The position numbers and the translations under genes are program-made. The notes under the pieces were generated by a model, which was not told the origin of the DNA, ran no database searches, and was given only the letters and a program-made list of their open reading frames with translations. From NCBI GenBank assembly GCA_037893225.1, contig JAZGUH010000002.1, forward strand, positions 1,984,001 to 2,048,000: a stretch of 64,000 nt of DNA, read 5' to 3'. The DNA is from Hippasteria phrygiana. Its lineage: Eukaryota > Echinodermata > Asteroidea > Valvatida > Goniasteridae. Each line of letters begins with the position of its first letter. The first letter of the stretch is position 1. Shown here piece after piece: positions 44,767-56,297 of this stretch.

Positions 44767-47700
44767 AGGGTTAAATTATATCCTATAACAATAATTCAAT
44801 TGAAATACATGCAGCAAATCCTTTGATGAATAGGCAAACCAGTTGCTGTGAATAAACAACTAGCTGTCATCAGCATGACATATGGCATTGTCAGGGCTGA
44901 TGTCCTATCACATTTTTTATAATTATAATTATTATTAATTATCACATTTGTACTTCATTTACATTTGCATTATTTTCCGTATTTGAGAAATAGAGGACTA
45001 GAACAAGTTTATGGTTGTATCGTATTTGAATAAAACATGAGCGCACCATCTGGTAAATGTAGTGAAAGAAGATGTGATTTGCATGAGAGAGGTACGTATG
45101 AGTGTGGGTTTTGGATGCAGCGAATGGCAAGGCTTGCACGGCACTCTGGGAGAAAATTTGAAAATGAAAAAGGCTCGGACGCGTTTGCTCTGAGCAACCA
45201 CCAGACTTGCCCGCTATGAAAACCAAGATTTTGTGAAGCACGATTTGCCTGTTTTACCATGGCTCAAAGTCAAGTTTAGGCTGTAGTCCACGGCTAGGAC
45301 GGGAGGCGAGATTTGCCACCCACCGCTCAGATATCGCCAATATCCAAGGTGGCCGGATGGAGCGTAGCGCAGCAGTAAACTTTTCTATGCAACCGGTGCG
45401 TGACCGATCCCGGGGACACCGATCACAGACGGCAGGATCCAGGGACTAGCGGGACAACACTCAACTAAACCGATTTACGACATGATCATTGGTGGAACCA
45501 TCATTTTGTTTTTTAATTAAATATAAACATAGCCTGGCTGTTAAATATTGATATTAATTCTGTGAAGTAATCTTCGTCTGGTAGCGGTTGAGTGAAGCTC
45601 AATTAAACATTAGATTTTGAATTTTGTGTAGCTTGATTAATTATATTGCTGCCCCTGTTTTATGCGTGATCATTATAAGAAGACTCTTTGATATTATTGA
45701 AACGTTGTATATATAGAACAATCTCAGTCTAGTATTCTGAAACAGTTATTCACGCAAGTTATGAAACGAGTGAGAGTGAGATATATTGAACATTGATTCT
45801 GGTTGTTTTATTGGTGTAAGGAAAGTCTGTGGGTCTAACAAGACCAGGGTGAAAGAATTCATCCAAGCTTATTTTGTGTACATATTAATTATGTTTATCG
45901 TAACTTCTTTTACTTCTAAATTAAATTTCGTAACTTGAACTGAAAGTTTCATCTGAGTTTTCTTTCTGTTTCCACATGCTGTCTTTGGTTGGGTAACAGA
46001 TGCTAACAAAAACTTAGTTTCGCGCAGCATCTCAGGCGTGCGTTACAGGCATAATACCAGGAAAAAACCTAGTCCATATTGTGTTTCCTACGGTTCAGGG
46101 GTACTCTGCAGGAAATTAAGACAAAGACATATATTTACATATGTACATGCAAGTTCTATCAATTTAATGGAAGCCCAACAATCATACAATTTTATACAGG
46201 TTCATACTGATCCATATCTATGATTGTGCATCCTAGAAAACTTTACTTACTGCCAACTTGAGAATAACTGCGATGGTAAGAAGATATATTCAGGCTGTGA
46301 AATGTTCCATCTTCCCGGGCTACGTGCAGATCATGCACTGCCTACAGTGCAGATATTCCTCCATTACTTCAATGGCACAGGGCGTTTCTACTCAGCGATG
46401 TAACACCCGAAATATGACACTTGGTAAAGTAATCATCCCTGCCTACATCCCGCTGGCTTGTAACTCAAGTACAGAACCACATCATGTATCAACCTTCATT
46501 TAGATTTCATTGCCCGATAAACTAGAGGCAATGAAGAATTCATAAAGACAAAAGACTGTAATCCATCACATGCCATGCGCCAGTAGGTTTACACACCATG
46601 ACCTTTTGCTAGACATGGACTGACTAATGACGAGTCCATGTAGAACTGTAGCCCAATGTAATTAAAGAGTCTTCACAAGGCTTTCAAGTCTTAGGATACT
46701 ACATGTACCTGAAGCAACCATCCTCTACACATGACAAATTAGATAAAATTCAAGTCAGAAGATCCTTGTTTTTAAAGCTGCTATGTCTGTGTTCTCTAGC
46801 AAAATGGATTAGTGCTTGCTAACTAAATTTATCAAAGAAAACCAGGGTTGTTTGATTTAAATCACAGGAATTTTTTTAATCAATGATTTAAATCAGTTTA
46901 AAAAAAAGAAGAAAAACCATGGTCTGTAGTCTACAGTATTTGATTATAATATCTAGGGGAAAAAATTCACTTTTTAAGTACATGTAATTGGGCTATGATA
47001 TAATTGCGTTCCACCGGAATTGATTGGTATTATGCTTGAACATTCATATCATGATAAGTGCTGTTTTTTCATATTTTCCTGTAAAGCTGGTGTGTCACTC
47101 ACCTTATGCCTGACCTGGCATTTTACTCATGAATGCTAAATGATTACAACAGGTGCACAAAATTGATTCAGAAATCAAACAAGGGATGTCAGAAATCAAA
47201 CTTATATTTTAGTTACATGTATGTGATTACATTGGAACATGCAGCTCAAATGCACATCTTTTGGTCTGTTACGGACAAAAACTAGAAGAGCCAGTTAATG
47301 GCTACCTTGGATCACTTTACATCAGATTAAAGAACAACTTTCAACAAATATATACAATCATAATTTGCATACAAAAGGGTACATCAAAGAATACATGTAT
47401 ATCAATGACATGTCTGTGAGGTACTTAGTAATAACAATAATGTATCAAAAGTATCTTGCAGTATTATATATATTACATTCAAAAGAATAAAGTTTGTATA
47501 TTAAAAAGAAATTAAAAATCTGATTAAAAACTGTTATCCTCCACAAGAAAAATGTTGGTGGGTAAGACCGACTTTAAAGCTAGAGGCAAGTCAAGCAATG
47601 ACATTTTATGTAGAAAATTAAGATTGATAGATGAGCCTATCAGTGGCCACGCACACACACTTCTAGTGATCACTGCAGCTTTTGAAAGGGAAAGCCAATT

Positions 47701-47814
47701 TTTACTGTTTAGTGTACCAGACTACAATACAAATATACATGTACATAAACATGAACACTATAAACACGGACAAAACTGCATGCCCCCCAATTACAGATAC
47801 TGTGGCAGTTTGTC

Positions 47815-47915
47815 TCTAACCCCCTGGGGTGCATGCAAAAACCTAATAAAATTAGAGGATTTGGGACTGTTAGGGTTTGTAAATCCTCAAATTTTAGTAG
47901 GATTTTGCATGAGTG
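47815..47915. repeat. Small relative of the CCTCAATCC minisatellite
   Basis: Contains 'taaccccctggggtgcatgcaaaaaccta' and paired 'aatttgaggatttg / aaatcctcaaatttta', echoing the 44.3-44.8 kb array. Only a fragment. Confidence 0.35.
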
Positions 47916-48439
47916 CCTCTTTTTTCCTAGCTCTAGGAAAAATTTGATTTTCTGATGAATACACATGTTTTTCTTCTACTATTAATATTATCACAATTCT
48001 GTCAATTGGGGATTAAGTTCTCGCACCTCTACAACAAAGTTTCCTCCATTTTCTACCATCACAGTCGCATGTATCATTTGTTTTGGTTTTTATAAAATGT
48101 TGTAACCTTGGTCAGGAATTGAAAATCGCATGCATGCACACTGAATTATCATACCGTCCAGGTGAATTAGAGCCAGTGTGTTCCTAATTCCGAAGCTGAA
48201 ATCAATTACTTTATTACTAATTTTTCCATTCCATGAATTATTGGAAAGCTAATAATGGTAATTATGGTAATGCTACACAATGAGCAATTCATCAATAAAG
48301 TTTATATTTTGCGGTGCCACACCCAGAAAGCATGGACAAAGCAAGTTTAAATTCACCTGAAATAATACAAACAAATCAACAACAACTCATCATGGAATTT
48401 TATTGTTAGAGTAGATGTTTGTCATTTTGTTGATTAATA

Positions 48440-48515
48440 ATTTCACAGGATGCTTGAGCCTGCTATTTACTTAACAGTCTAGTATGGTATTTTGTAATAA
48501 TTCAGAGTTAACTTC
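48440..48515 (-). repeat. Dispersed repeat family R1, fragment holding the MITE empty site
   Basis: TTTCACAGGATGCTTGAG, CTGCTATTTACTT, then AACAGTCTAGTATGGTATTT align with 5940-6195 but lack the 200-bp MITE and the second ATTTACTT. Confidence 0.75.
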
Positions 48516-50015
48516 ATTTATTGACTAGACTTAAGGGGACTGTTAGCTAAAGCAGACTACTTTTTTTTGTTTTAAAGTTTTTGTTAATGTATTATCACCA
48601 ATATATTGTCTTCAGAATTTACAAGAAAAAGCACTGTCCGCAAATCCGCTGTTGCCATGGTAATGGCGGCCATATTGGATTTCAGTACAATTACTTAATC
48701 AAGTTTTATGGGAAAAGTAAAACATCTTTTTTACATACAATCAACTGTAATTTAAAGTTTAAAACATTATCTAAGTTAGTACAGAGCCCCTTTTCACAAA
48801 ATCTATACTTTAAGGGAGCACCCTATGACATAAGAATTCTTAGCAATTTGCTTGCAAACAGTCCCCTTAAGTCATTGACAAATTAATTCTGAACTGTTTA
48901 CCAAACTTGACTGAAGTCATACTGCCACCAAACGACTGGATTCAAACTGGAGTCCCTATACCAAAAAGCTGCATTCCAATCACTTCATGTCTCTCACGTT
49001 CACAAGTTCACTGTAGTAAACTCTGGCCACGTTGATAAAATGACTACTTGCCCTATCTCGCAATTTTTAATCAGTCCCGACAAAGTTCCCACATTAATGC
49101 ATCTTGGTATTCCGGTCACCTGCGTAATGTGGGCAGTGGCCAGCTTATTAGGCGGATAGATACATTTTCACACAATATGCAGTGATAAAAACATTTCTTT
49201 GATGCAATACTTGAGCATAATTCAGCTCATACATTGAATATGTTTTTTAGCCCTTTCTCTTCTGAGTCAATGATTTCACAATTCCCCGTCTGTTGATAAT
49301 TGTGCCTTTGTTAAACCAAATCAGTGAAAATTGTTAATGTTATTAGATGAATTAAGAAAATGTTTATCAACCTAAATGTTAATATACTGTTGTTAACAAG
49401 GCAAAAACATGTCACACACAAAATAGTCTTGGAGTACTAGAAACAGAGGAGTGACAGAAGTCAACCAGGTGAATTATTAGAAACCAAATCTGGCTTGACG
49501 GACAGATGGATGGGTACACATACAGGGCTTTAAATGAACAACGTTGTCTTCTTACTGGCCGAGGTGCCCAACAAAAAATCTCCGTCTTCACAGTCAGTTT
49601 TGCCTTGTCCAATACTTACATGTACCTTGGCCGTCGTGCCCTTTTTGCAAAAACACTGCCACTACAATCCTTCATTTCTGTTGTTTTTACACACATTATA
49701 TTTCGATGTCATGCCAGCCAAATCGGTGTTCATAAAATCTCGCTGCACAACAGCTCGGCGATCCCCCACGCTGAATCTGGCTTTGCGACAGTACATGTAC
49801 ATGCACATACTTTGTACACAAACTGAATCTTGTCCAGTTTCAGAGTGTGCCGATATATTCTTGCGGCGGGGGTGTCGCCGCTTGAAGTATGTGTTTATTC
49901 GTACATACTAGCAGGAGTAAGTACGGCAGATCTTACGTGCAAAGTCAACTGACTTTCTTTTTCTCAGTACTTGCACGCACGGTACACAATACGCACACAA
50001 GTGTGTAAACTTGAA

Positions 50016-50172
50016 TACCGGCAATTGCAGACCTCCTATTGTCCCTCTTTTGTTTGTACTTCAACTTTTTCGGAAGGCCCTCCCATATGTTTTGTACACG
50101 ATTTTCAATCGTGGACGTTCGGTCAATCGTGCACAATTTGTCCACGCCCTAAACCTTTTGTCCCTATAGTCC
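50016..50172 (-). repeat. CACGATTTTCAATCGTGGACG MITE-like repeat, copy 1
   Basis: Shares, inverted, with 62296-62456: 'tttgtacacgattttcaatcgtgg', 'gttcggtcaa', CTTTTTCGGAAGGCC / 'ggtcttccgaaaaag'. The core hairpin is CACGATT-tt-AATCGTG. No coding content. Confidence 0.6.
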
Positions 50173-50308
50173 ACACTCATTGATGTTCGTGTACGAGGCA
50201 AACGAAGATACACATGTAGTCACAACACGCGGCGCGGTGTTCCAATTGTCAAAAGTTTCGATGAATAATTGTTGTCTTCCTCTTACTTAAATACGGAAAA
50301 AATCAACA

Positions 50309-50398
50309 ATGCCACGCAAAGATCGATTAAAGCGGGCAGCACAGAGTGAATTGGAGAAGTCAGCCAGCAAATGCAAGAAAATTGATTTCTTTTTCGGG
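50309..50398 (+). CDS. Possible first exon, basic N-terminus (transposase-like)
   Basis: ATG at 50309 opens 30 codons (MPRKDRLKRAAQSELEKSAS, then KCKKIDFFFG) to a good donor GGG|GTACGT in phase 0. Basic residues followed by a K(K)xxxFF motif are common at the start of hAT/ZMYM-type transposases and some host zinc-finger proteins. CpG-rich sequence ('cacgcggcgcggtg') lies about 80 bp upstream. No downstream exon or domain was found. It is on the opposite strand to the EVA1C-like gene and too short to be sure. Confidence 0.35.
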
Positions 50399-51103
50399 GT
50401 ACGTACACTGCAGGGCATAACCCGTTAACCGTAAGAAAAAAAACCATTTTAATATTTTTATTTAGCCTCTGTGCCCTTTCTGCAGATATAATTTGGCCTT
50501 GGTGCCCTCCATAATTTTGCTTCATTCAAGGCCAAAGTGGCCTTGCCCTAAAAATTACCAAATTCAAGGCCTGCACATAAAGTCGCATTGTATTCAACAA
50601 CTCACCAAATAACCTAAATTGGCATTACAATTAATGCGCCTGCACAGAACTGACACCAGCTTTGGCAAAACAACAGCTTTCTTATGTACAAAGTGATCTA
50701 TGGCTATCGGTAAAATTTGTTTTAAAATTTTTCTCTCTCAAACCCTGTGGGAAAAAGTCATCTTACGTTTTCAGATCAAAGTTCTGTATTTGTTTTGTTA
50801 TGTTTATTTTTGAGCAAATTGTGTGAACAATTGAAAATTGCCCATTTGATTACCAGTTTTCCCATGGACTTGTGCACAAAATCGAGCTGTGTTTATCCTA
50901 AAGTGGACGCGCAGTTCATATGCAGTGTAGTCACTGTAATTCCAATTTGGTTTGAAGCTGTATAGAGACGGAAGAACATGCTTGCATGTAGCACAACCAC
51001 GGTGTCTGACCACCTCTAAAAAACACAATTCTTGAGAATGACTGCAAGACTCAAATGAAAGAAAAATACCTAGAGGCGATAACTTAGCTCGGCATGTACT
51101 TAC

Positions 51104-51247
51104 CACAAGTATAAATTACACTCAGATATTTGTAGGTCCCCACATGGCACGGCTCACCAAAGATGCGAGTGCTGGCTTTGACTGCACAATGTCTCTTACC
51201 ATGGCAACGCTTCATCACCTCCTCTAATGATGAATCAGACGAACATT
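51104..51247 (-). CDS. EVA1C: EVA1C-like gene, SUEL lectin domain second-half exon
   Basis: A 144-bp class 1-1 exon between acceptor ATTCTTTGCAG and donor TTGTG|GTAAGT (minus strand). It encodes ECSSDSSLEEVMKRCHGKRH, then CAVKASTRIFGEPC and VGTYKYLSVIYTC. This is the C-terminal half of a galactose/rhamnose-binding lectin (SUEL, Gal_Lectin) domain, with the last five half-cystines, the FG-x-PC loop and the KYLxVxYxC strand. SUEL domains bind carbohydrate outside the cell; EVA-1 proteins have two and latrophilins one. Direct joining to the stalk exon and the downstream FAM176-like membrane exon favour EVA1C over latrophilin. The N-terminal half with the YGR motif was not found. Confidence 0.85.
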
Positions 51248-52946
51248 CTGCAAAGAATTTGTGGAAAATATACAGCAACAAATGATCTGGATTGAATAAA
51301 TGACTATACAGATGCTGATTAGTCAAGAGCTTATTACATCTACATGAGGGTTCTTAAACATCTGATACCAACCACATTTTATCAGCTGGTGTGCTGTTGG
51401 GAGTGTGTTCAAAGTACACACAGGTTCATCTACAAGTAGCAGACTACAAATGTATAGCAGAAGAACCCAATTGGGTTTTGGATGAAGTTTCCGTTTGTAA
51501 TGTGCAGGACACGTAATTAAATTAAAATAAGATTAGAAATGGCAGTGTTAGGTGGTAATTTGGGGAATTTTGAGATAAATATATTTATATATATTTAACA
51601 CTTCTTTATCCAGGATAGGCCTTGCATAAGAGCTAGAATGATGAATGGAAGCTGAAGCAGAAGGGTTTCAAAACACTGGGCTGCAGCTCAATAGTACATG
51701 TAGGTCAAAAATGGAAAATTATCCTATGAAAACTAACAGCTCAGCATGCGAATGCGAATGGGATTTTTGGTGAAATAATTCCCGTTCCCATTTTTCCCTG
51801 TGAATTTGCAATGAATCTTGTGAGAAAAAGTGTAAAACCACTGTGAACATCTTACAAACACAAGAAATGTTCTTCTTATACTTCCATTTCCCATTTCAAA
51901 AATATGTGAAATGGTTTGCACAAAAACGAGAAAAAGATTTAAACTGTTTTCCCACTTAGGAAAAATATTTTCACCAAAGTCAATAAAAATTGTGAAATTG
52001 TTTTCCCAATTTCAGAAAACATTTTCCAACTTTGGTACAATATTTCCCATTTTGTGAAATGAAAATTAATTCCCAGTGAAGAGAAAAAATGTGCAGAGAA
52101 ATTCCCCTTCCTGTGTTAACTTTCAATTGCACAGTACTGTAGTGTATCCACTACAAGTTGTCAATGGGGTTACCACATTACCAAAATGGTATCAAAATGG
52201 GAAGATATTTTCTTGAAGTGGGAATACAATTTCACAGTGTTTTCACTTTCAAGGAAGTGAGAAGAACTTTTCTTGTGTTCGTAAAATTGTAACACTGGTT
52301 CTTCACCAGATTCGTTGCAAAAGTCGGTCACATAAAATAAAAGACAGCATGACATTTTGACTTACACCACAGCCTGGGAAATTCATTGCCGTCACTATTC
52401 CCTGCACACAATTGACCTAACATGGTAGACCCGTCTGGACATACATGTAGCTTGTGGAATATTCTCCAATTACATTAGTTGTAATTCACATGGTATGCGC
52501 AAAATCCGAGACAAACAAAACTTTCCGCACAAAATTCCATAGGGTTGACTAAAGGGGGCGTGGTTAACTCGCAAACGGTGATACATGTAGGTCATTTCAC
52601 AGCGAGCTGCTCATTTGATTTATATTGTCCAAGGCTCCTTAGATCAGCTTTATTTCAATAATTAAAGATGCCAAAGATTAATTTTCAAATCTTTGGGGTT
52701 TCTGAGTTGAGGTATGTTGATGTTAATTAAAACTACACGCAGCTGAAAGCTGGTTAGATATGTGTACACAGTGATTATTTGGAGTGTATTCACAAACTAC
52801 AGTACAGACCTGTAAACCTTCTCCATGTACATGTATGTAGAAGATATGGCATTGCTTTAATTTGGACAATTCTTCAACATGTTGATTTTAAGCACAGTGA
52901 CACCTGATAACCATTATGCACAACCCTTGACATATGTGTATTGACT

Positions 52947-53434
52947 GTTCGAATAATTGAGTATTCGATTATTCAAAACTGAGTTTGACGGAATATTTGA
53001 ATATTCGATACTTGCCGATCAAGCTTTCACGCGTCAGCTTCAACTCCATGCCGCACCAGTCAATATTATGGACTGCCTGATCAACATTTGTTTGCACACG
53101 CAAGACCATTATGGGCACGTATATATCATTCTGATAACAAGAAACGAAACTCCAATCTGCGTTTATGCACTAATTATTTTATATAGCCCAAGTATCAAGG
53201 GTTTTACGGACAGGAACAATAAACCTCCGTCCACAAAAGTACGGTCAACAAAAATGCAGCATTTGACACTGCTAAGCGCCGTAACTTTTATATTAATAGC
53301 ATTAAAGTCGTACTGTATGTGCATACAACTGTATATACATTTTCTTCGCCGCAATATTCGAACCGGCAAAAAGGTATTTGAATATTCGGTTGATGATCGA
53401 ATATTCAAATTTCGGTATATTCGGGACAGCCCTA
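52947..53434. mobile_element. GAATATTCGA-rich MITE-like element
   Basis: Left text 'ctgttcgaataattgagtattcgattattcaaa' and, inverted, right text 'gggctgtcccgaatataccgaaatttgaatattcgat' are similar imperfect ends; GAATATTCGA palindromes recur near 52998, 53380 and 53398. The interior frame of 182 codons (52957) shows no domain. Ends like GGGCTGTCCCGAATA are common on hAT-type MITEs. Boundaries are approximate. Confidence 0.45.
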
Positions 53435-53614
53435 CAACAATGGTCCCACAAAAGTCTGACAAGAGATGGGCATGTGGCACATGGCTGCGATTGGTGTATT
53501 GGTAAAGTGTATTGGTAAAGACATGAAAAATAGAAGTCAAACTCAATTATGGAAGTAATTTTCATGCTTTGTTACAAAGGACAAGCTATAATACAATGTC
53601 ATGGACAAACTCTC

Positions 53615-54055
53615 AAAGGTAATATACAACATTTGCAAACATCAAAAAACAAAACTCCTGAAGTATTATGAAATAGTCTCAAGCATCCTGTGATATCATA
53701 GCACCTGGTGTGCTGTCATTTTCAAGAAAAGTGAAATTTCTGTATCAATTTCCACTTGGAAAAAGGACTCCCCCCCCCCCCCAATTTACCAACTTTAGTT
53801 GGTCCACATTTTGTTTGGCAATTGGTTACACATTTGTGAAGGGGGTTCAATCCAGTAACTCTAGTTCCCTGACCTGATAATTTTCTGATGTCTATAAATT
53901 GCTCCGTTTTGTGTGAAGTAGGGTCAGGAAACCTGACTACAGGAACAGCATTTTTTTCCCCAGCATCTATGCACACAAATCTTTTTAAAAGGCACAGTGC
54001 TATAAAACCCCAAATCCATTTATTTCTGAAAATTACAGTAAAAGTAAATGCCGTA
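53615..54055 (+). repeat. Dispersed repeat family R1, copy 5 (with inserted poly-C segment)
   Basis: Carries 'atttgcaaacatcaaaaaa', AGTCTCAAGCATCCTGTGA, CCTGGTGTGCTGTCATTTTC, TAGTTCCCTGACCTGATAAT and 'cagcatctatgcacacaaatc'. About 100 bp with a C-run (53760-53860) is extra compared with copy 3. Confidence 0.65.
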
Positions 54056-54067
54056 TACTACTTTTAA

Positions 54068-54334
54068 CCAGTTCAGGTCGGATGACGTGTATACACACAA
54101 AGGTTTTGCGGTATTCAGAACGGATGACTGATAAACACACACTCGATCAAGGCCGGTAATATCTGTCAGCGCGACCCGCTCACAGCGAGTGATCATATGA
54201 GGCCAGCAATGTCAGGTTGTGTTACCCACAGATTACGGCCAGATTCCACCTGAACCCGGCTGGCATCGAGGTTCGTGAAAAATAATCCCGCGCCTGGGTC
54301 CGGGGAATGTCAAAATAATCCCGGCGTGAACTGG
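54068..54334 (+). mobile_element. TTAA-type MITE family P2, copy 1 (267 bp)
   Basis: Left end CCAGTTCAGGTCGGATGACG, right end CCCGGCGTGAACTGG, with TTAA outside both (54064-54067 and 54335-54338). It aligns along its length with 54813-55065 in the same orientation (CTGATAAACAC, CACTCGAT, 'cagattacggcc', AATGTCAAAATAATCCCG). Confidence 0.8.
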
Positions 54335-54413
54335 TTAAAACAGCGTCCTACTTAAAAAGTAAATTCACTAGCAAAATGAGTTTTGGATGCTTTTAATACT
54401 AAATACAGCTTAG

Positions 54414-54784
54414 TAATTCGGTCGATTCACAACTCAGTACGCCGCCAGCGGCAAGCCGGGAAAGGCCAATTTCCCACTTTCGGGGTCGACATCGCGTCTA
54501 TCGTGTTGTATTAGATGGTGGACAGTACAGCAGTATGGATTTCGCACGAATGCAAGTGGATGAGTTAAAGCAATTTTTGACTAATCGGGGAATACCTTGT
54601 GCGGGAAAGAAGAGAGAGGAGTTGATAGATCTACGGAGAAGGGATGTAAGAAGTACGGTCGATGCATTGGCGATACCCAGTTCCTGTTTTGCGATGTCGA
54701 CTTTTTCCCATGATGCACTGCGTAATTTGGCATCTCCCCGGTTGCCGCTGGCGGCGCACCGCGTTGTGAATCGACCGAATTGGG
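54414..54784. repeat. 46-bp inverted repeats enclosing a SAP-domain exon
   Basis: AATTCGGTCGATTCACAAC then CGCCGCCAGCGGCAA (54415-54461) are matched inverted at 54738-54783 with only a few differences. The 371-bp unit contains the ATG and SAP motif at 54535. The arms look like transposon ends; no clear target duplication is visible. Confidence 0.7.
54535..54645 (+). CDS. SAP-domain first exon (transposon-associated?)
   Basis: From ATG 54535, 37 codons encode MDFARMQVDELKQFLTNRGI then PCAGKKREELIDLRRRD, a good SAP motif (LKxFLxxRG-x-x-x-x-GKK-x-ELI), a helix-extended-loop-helix DNA-binding fold of about 35 residues. GGGAT|GTAAGA provides a donor in phase 0; the open frame otherwise runs to 54975, into the neighbouring MITE. 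N-terminal SAP exons occur in chromatin proteins and in several transposon-encoded proteins of marine invertebrates. It sits between 46-bp inverted repeats, so a transposon gene fragment is most likely. No downstream exon is recognised. Confidence 0.5.
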
Positions 54785-54812
54785 CTTTTACATCTGCTCA
54801 CTTTTTCTTTAA

Positions 54813-55065
54813 CCAGTTCGAGTCGGATGACGAGTTAAAAAAAGTTTTGCTGTACTCGGAACGGAAGACTGATAAACACGCACTCGATAGAGACCGGTAT
54901 CTAACTGTCAGCGACCCACTGGCAGCGAGCGAGGCCGGAAATATCAGGGTGTTCTGCCTGCAGATTACGGCCTGATTCTGCCTGAACCGGTCTGGCATCT
55001 AGGCTCGGGAAAAATATTCCCGCGGCTGGGTCCGTAAATGTCAAAATAATCCCGACGTGAACTGG
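54813..55065 (+). mobile_element. TTAA-type MITE family P2, copy 2 (253 bp)
   Basis: Left end CCAGTTCGAGTCGGATGACG, right end CCCGACGTGAACTGG, TTAA at 54809-54812 and 55066-55069. Same orientation as 54068-54334. Confidence 0.8.
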
Positions 55066-56297
55066 TTAAAGAAAGTTCGCCCCAAACAAGGCTAAAAGCC
55101 ACTCGAGGTATGGAGCTACAAAGAAAAAAAAGAGTCAAAGATACAAGACTAGAAGTAGGAATTAATATTCCTCTTGAAGCAGCAGGAAAGATAATAGGAT
55201 GAAGGGAAACATGCACCAGGCAAAGAGTTCCATAGAGATACAGAATGAGGGAAAAAGCTATTGACATAGCCTTTCGTTGGTGGGCACAGGTGGAGAGCCA
55301 AGTTTCATGCTCAAACACCCTAACTAGAGGAACCAAACTGGACAAGCCGGTGGAACATTTACCATTAAAATATCTATAGATCAGACTAAGAGCAGCAATT
55401 AACCAATCTCCTTGCCAGTCAGAACTTCTAAAAACCACTGTAAACATGTTCAATTCTCTTGTCTAACAGTAACAGGTCTCTTTAATTTTTGTTTCTTTGA
55501 ACAGTTGAAAAACGGAAATTTTAAAAGAATGACAGCCATCTTGAAAATAGAAAACAAAAAGCCCCGCCCCCTTCCTTTTTTTAAAAACCCGGACGCTTAA
55601 CATGTTTTTTTTTTTTAACTTGGCCTGATCATACCTTTAATAATAACAGTGAAATATAGTTGGGTTTGGTTATTTTTGACTCACCCTGACAAGTACATGC
55701 AATTGAAAGATGGTTGGGTACTTCTTGACAATCATACAGTGCAGGGTGTTCATCACAGCCTTGCATTGTAAGCAGATGTACTACATGTAGCTCCATGGGG
55801 AGTAACATTGACTGTGCATGTGAACTCAATTAACATTGACAGGACTTCTTGAGTAGCAAGGACTCCACTAACTGGATCACACATTCCACACCACATGGGA
55901 CATTTTTGGATATTACCTCCATATTACTGACATGCACAACACATTTTTCTCCAGCACTTATTTTTGGAAGAGCACTGTAGACATATTTTAGTCATCTCTG
56001 TAATATTCGGTGACGTACGACATGCTCTAATCAGAACTTTCTCATTCAAGATCGTGGGTAATGTCACACTCACTGCTTATTGTTTTGAGTTGAACTTTTA
56101 CTCTTCCAATTTTATGTTGAAATTAACAAATAATCTGAAAGTTTTCCTTCATTCTTAAGTCATTTACTTTTGGTGAGAAAACTGAACAGACATCCATACA
56201 TGTACACATATGTACACAAGGGAACATACATAATTGCAGTTTAATCTTGGCAATGTACTTAATGCTACAGAAGCTTCTTAGGAACCAGTAATAACAG

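Larger units (their letters stand above)
29923..51103 (-). other. EVA1C-like intron, 21 kb, repeat-filled
   Basis: The largest intron, phase 1. It holds repeat R1 copies, a non-LTR fragment, three TTAA MITEs, the 2.8-kb duplicated blocks, a Penelope-like remnant, two minisatellites and a plus-strand exon candidate at 50.3 kb. The stretches 33-33.5, 35.5-36.4, 39.3-40.6, 44.8-48.4 and 48.9-50.0 kb contain no gene I can support. Confidence 0.6.

Noticed and set aside
46251..46350. Minus-strand lectin-like exon (LHVAREDGTFHSLNISSYHR) with strong GTAAGT donor
   Set aside because: It lacks the expected Cys and YGR motif, and the 51.1-kb lectin exon joins in frame directly to the 29.9-kb stalk exon with a family-like YTC-V-SK junction, leaving no place for it.
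52957..53505. 182-codon plus-strand frame
   Set aside because: It spans the GAATATTCGA-rich repeat, is shadowed by a minus-strand frame of similar length, and has no recognisable motif.
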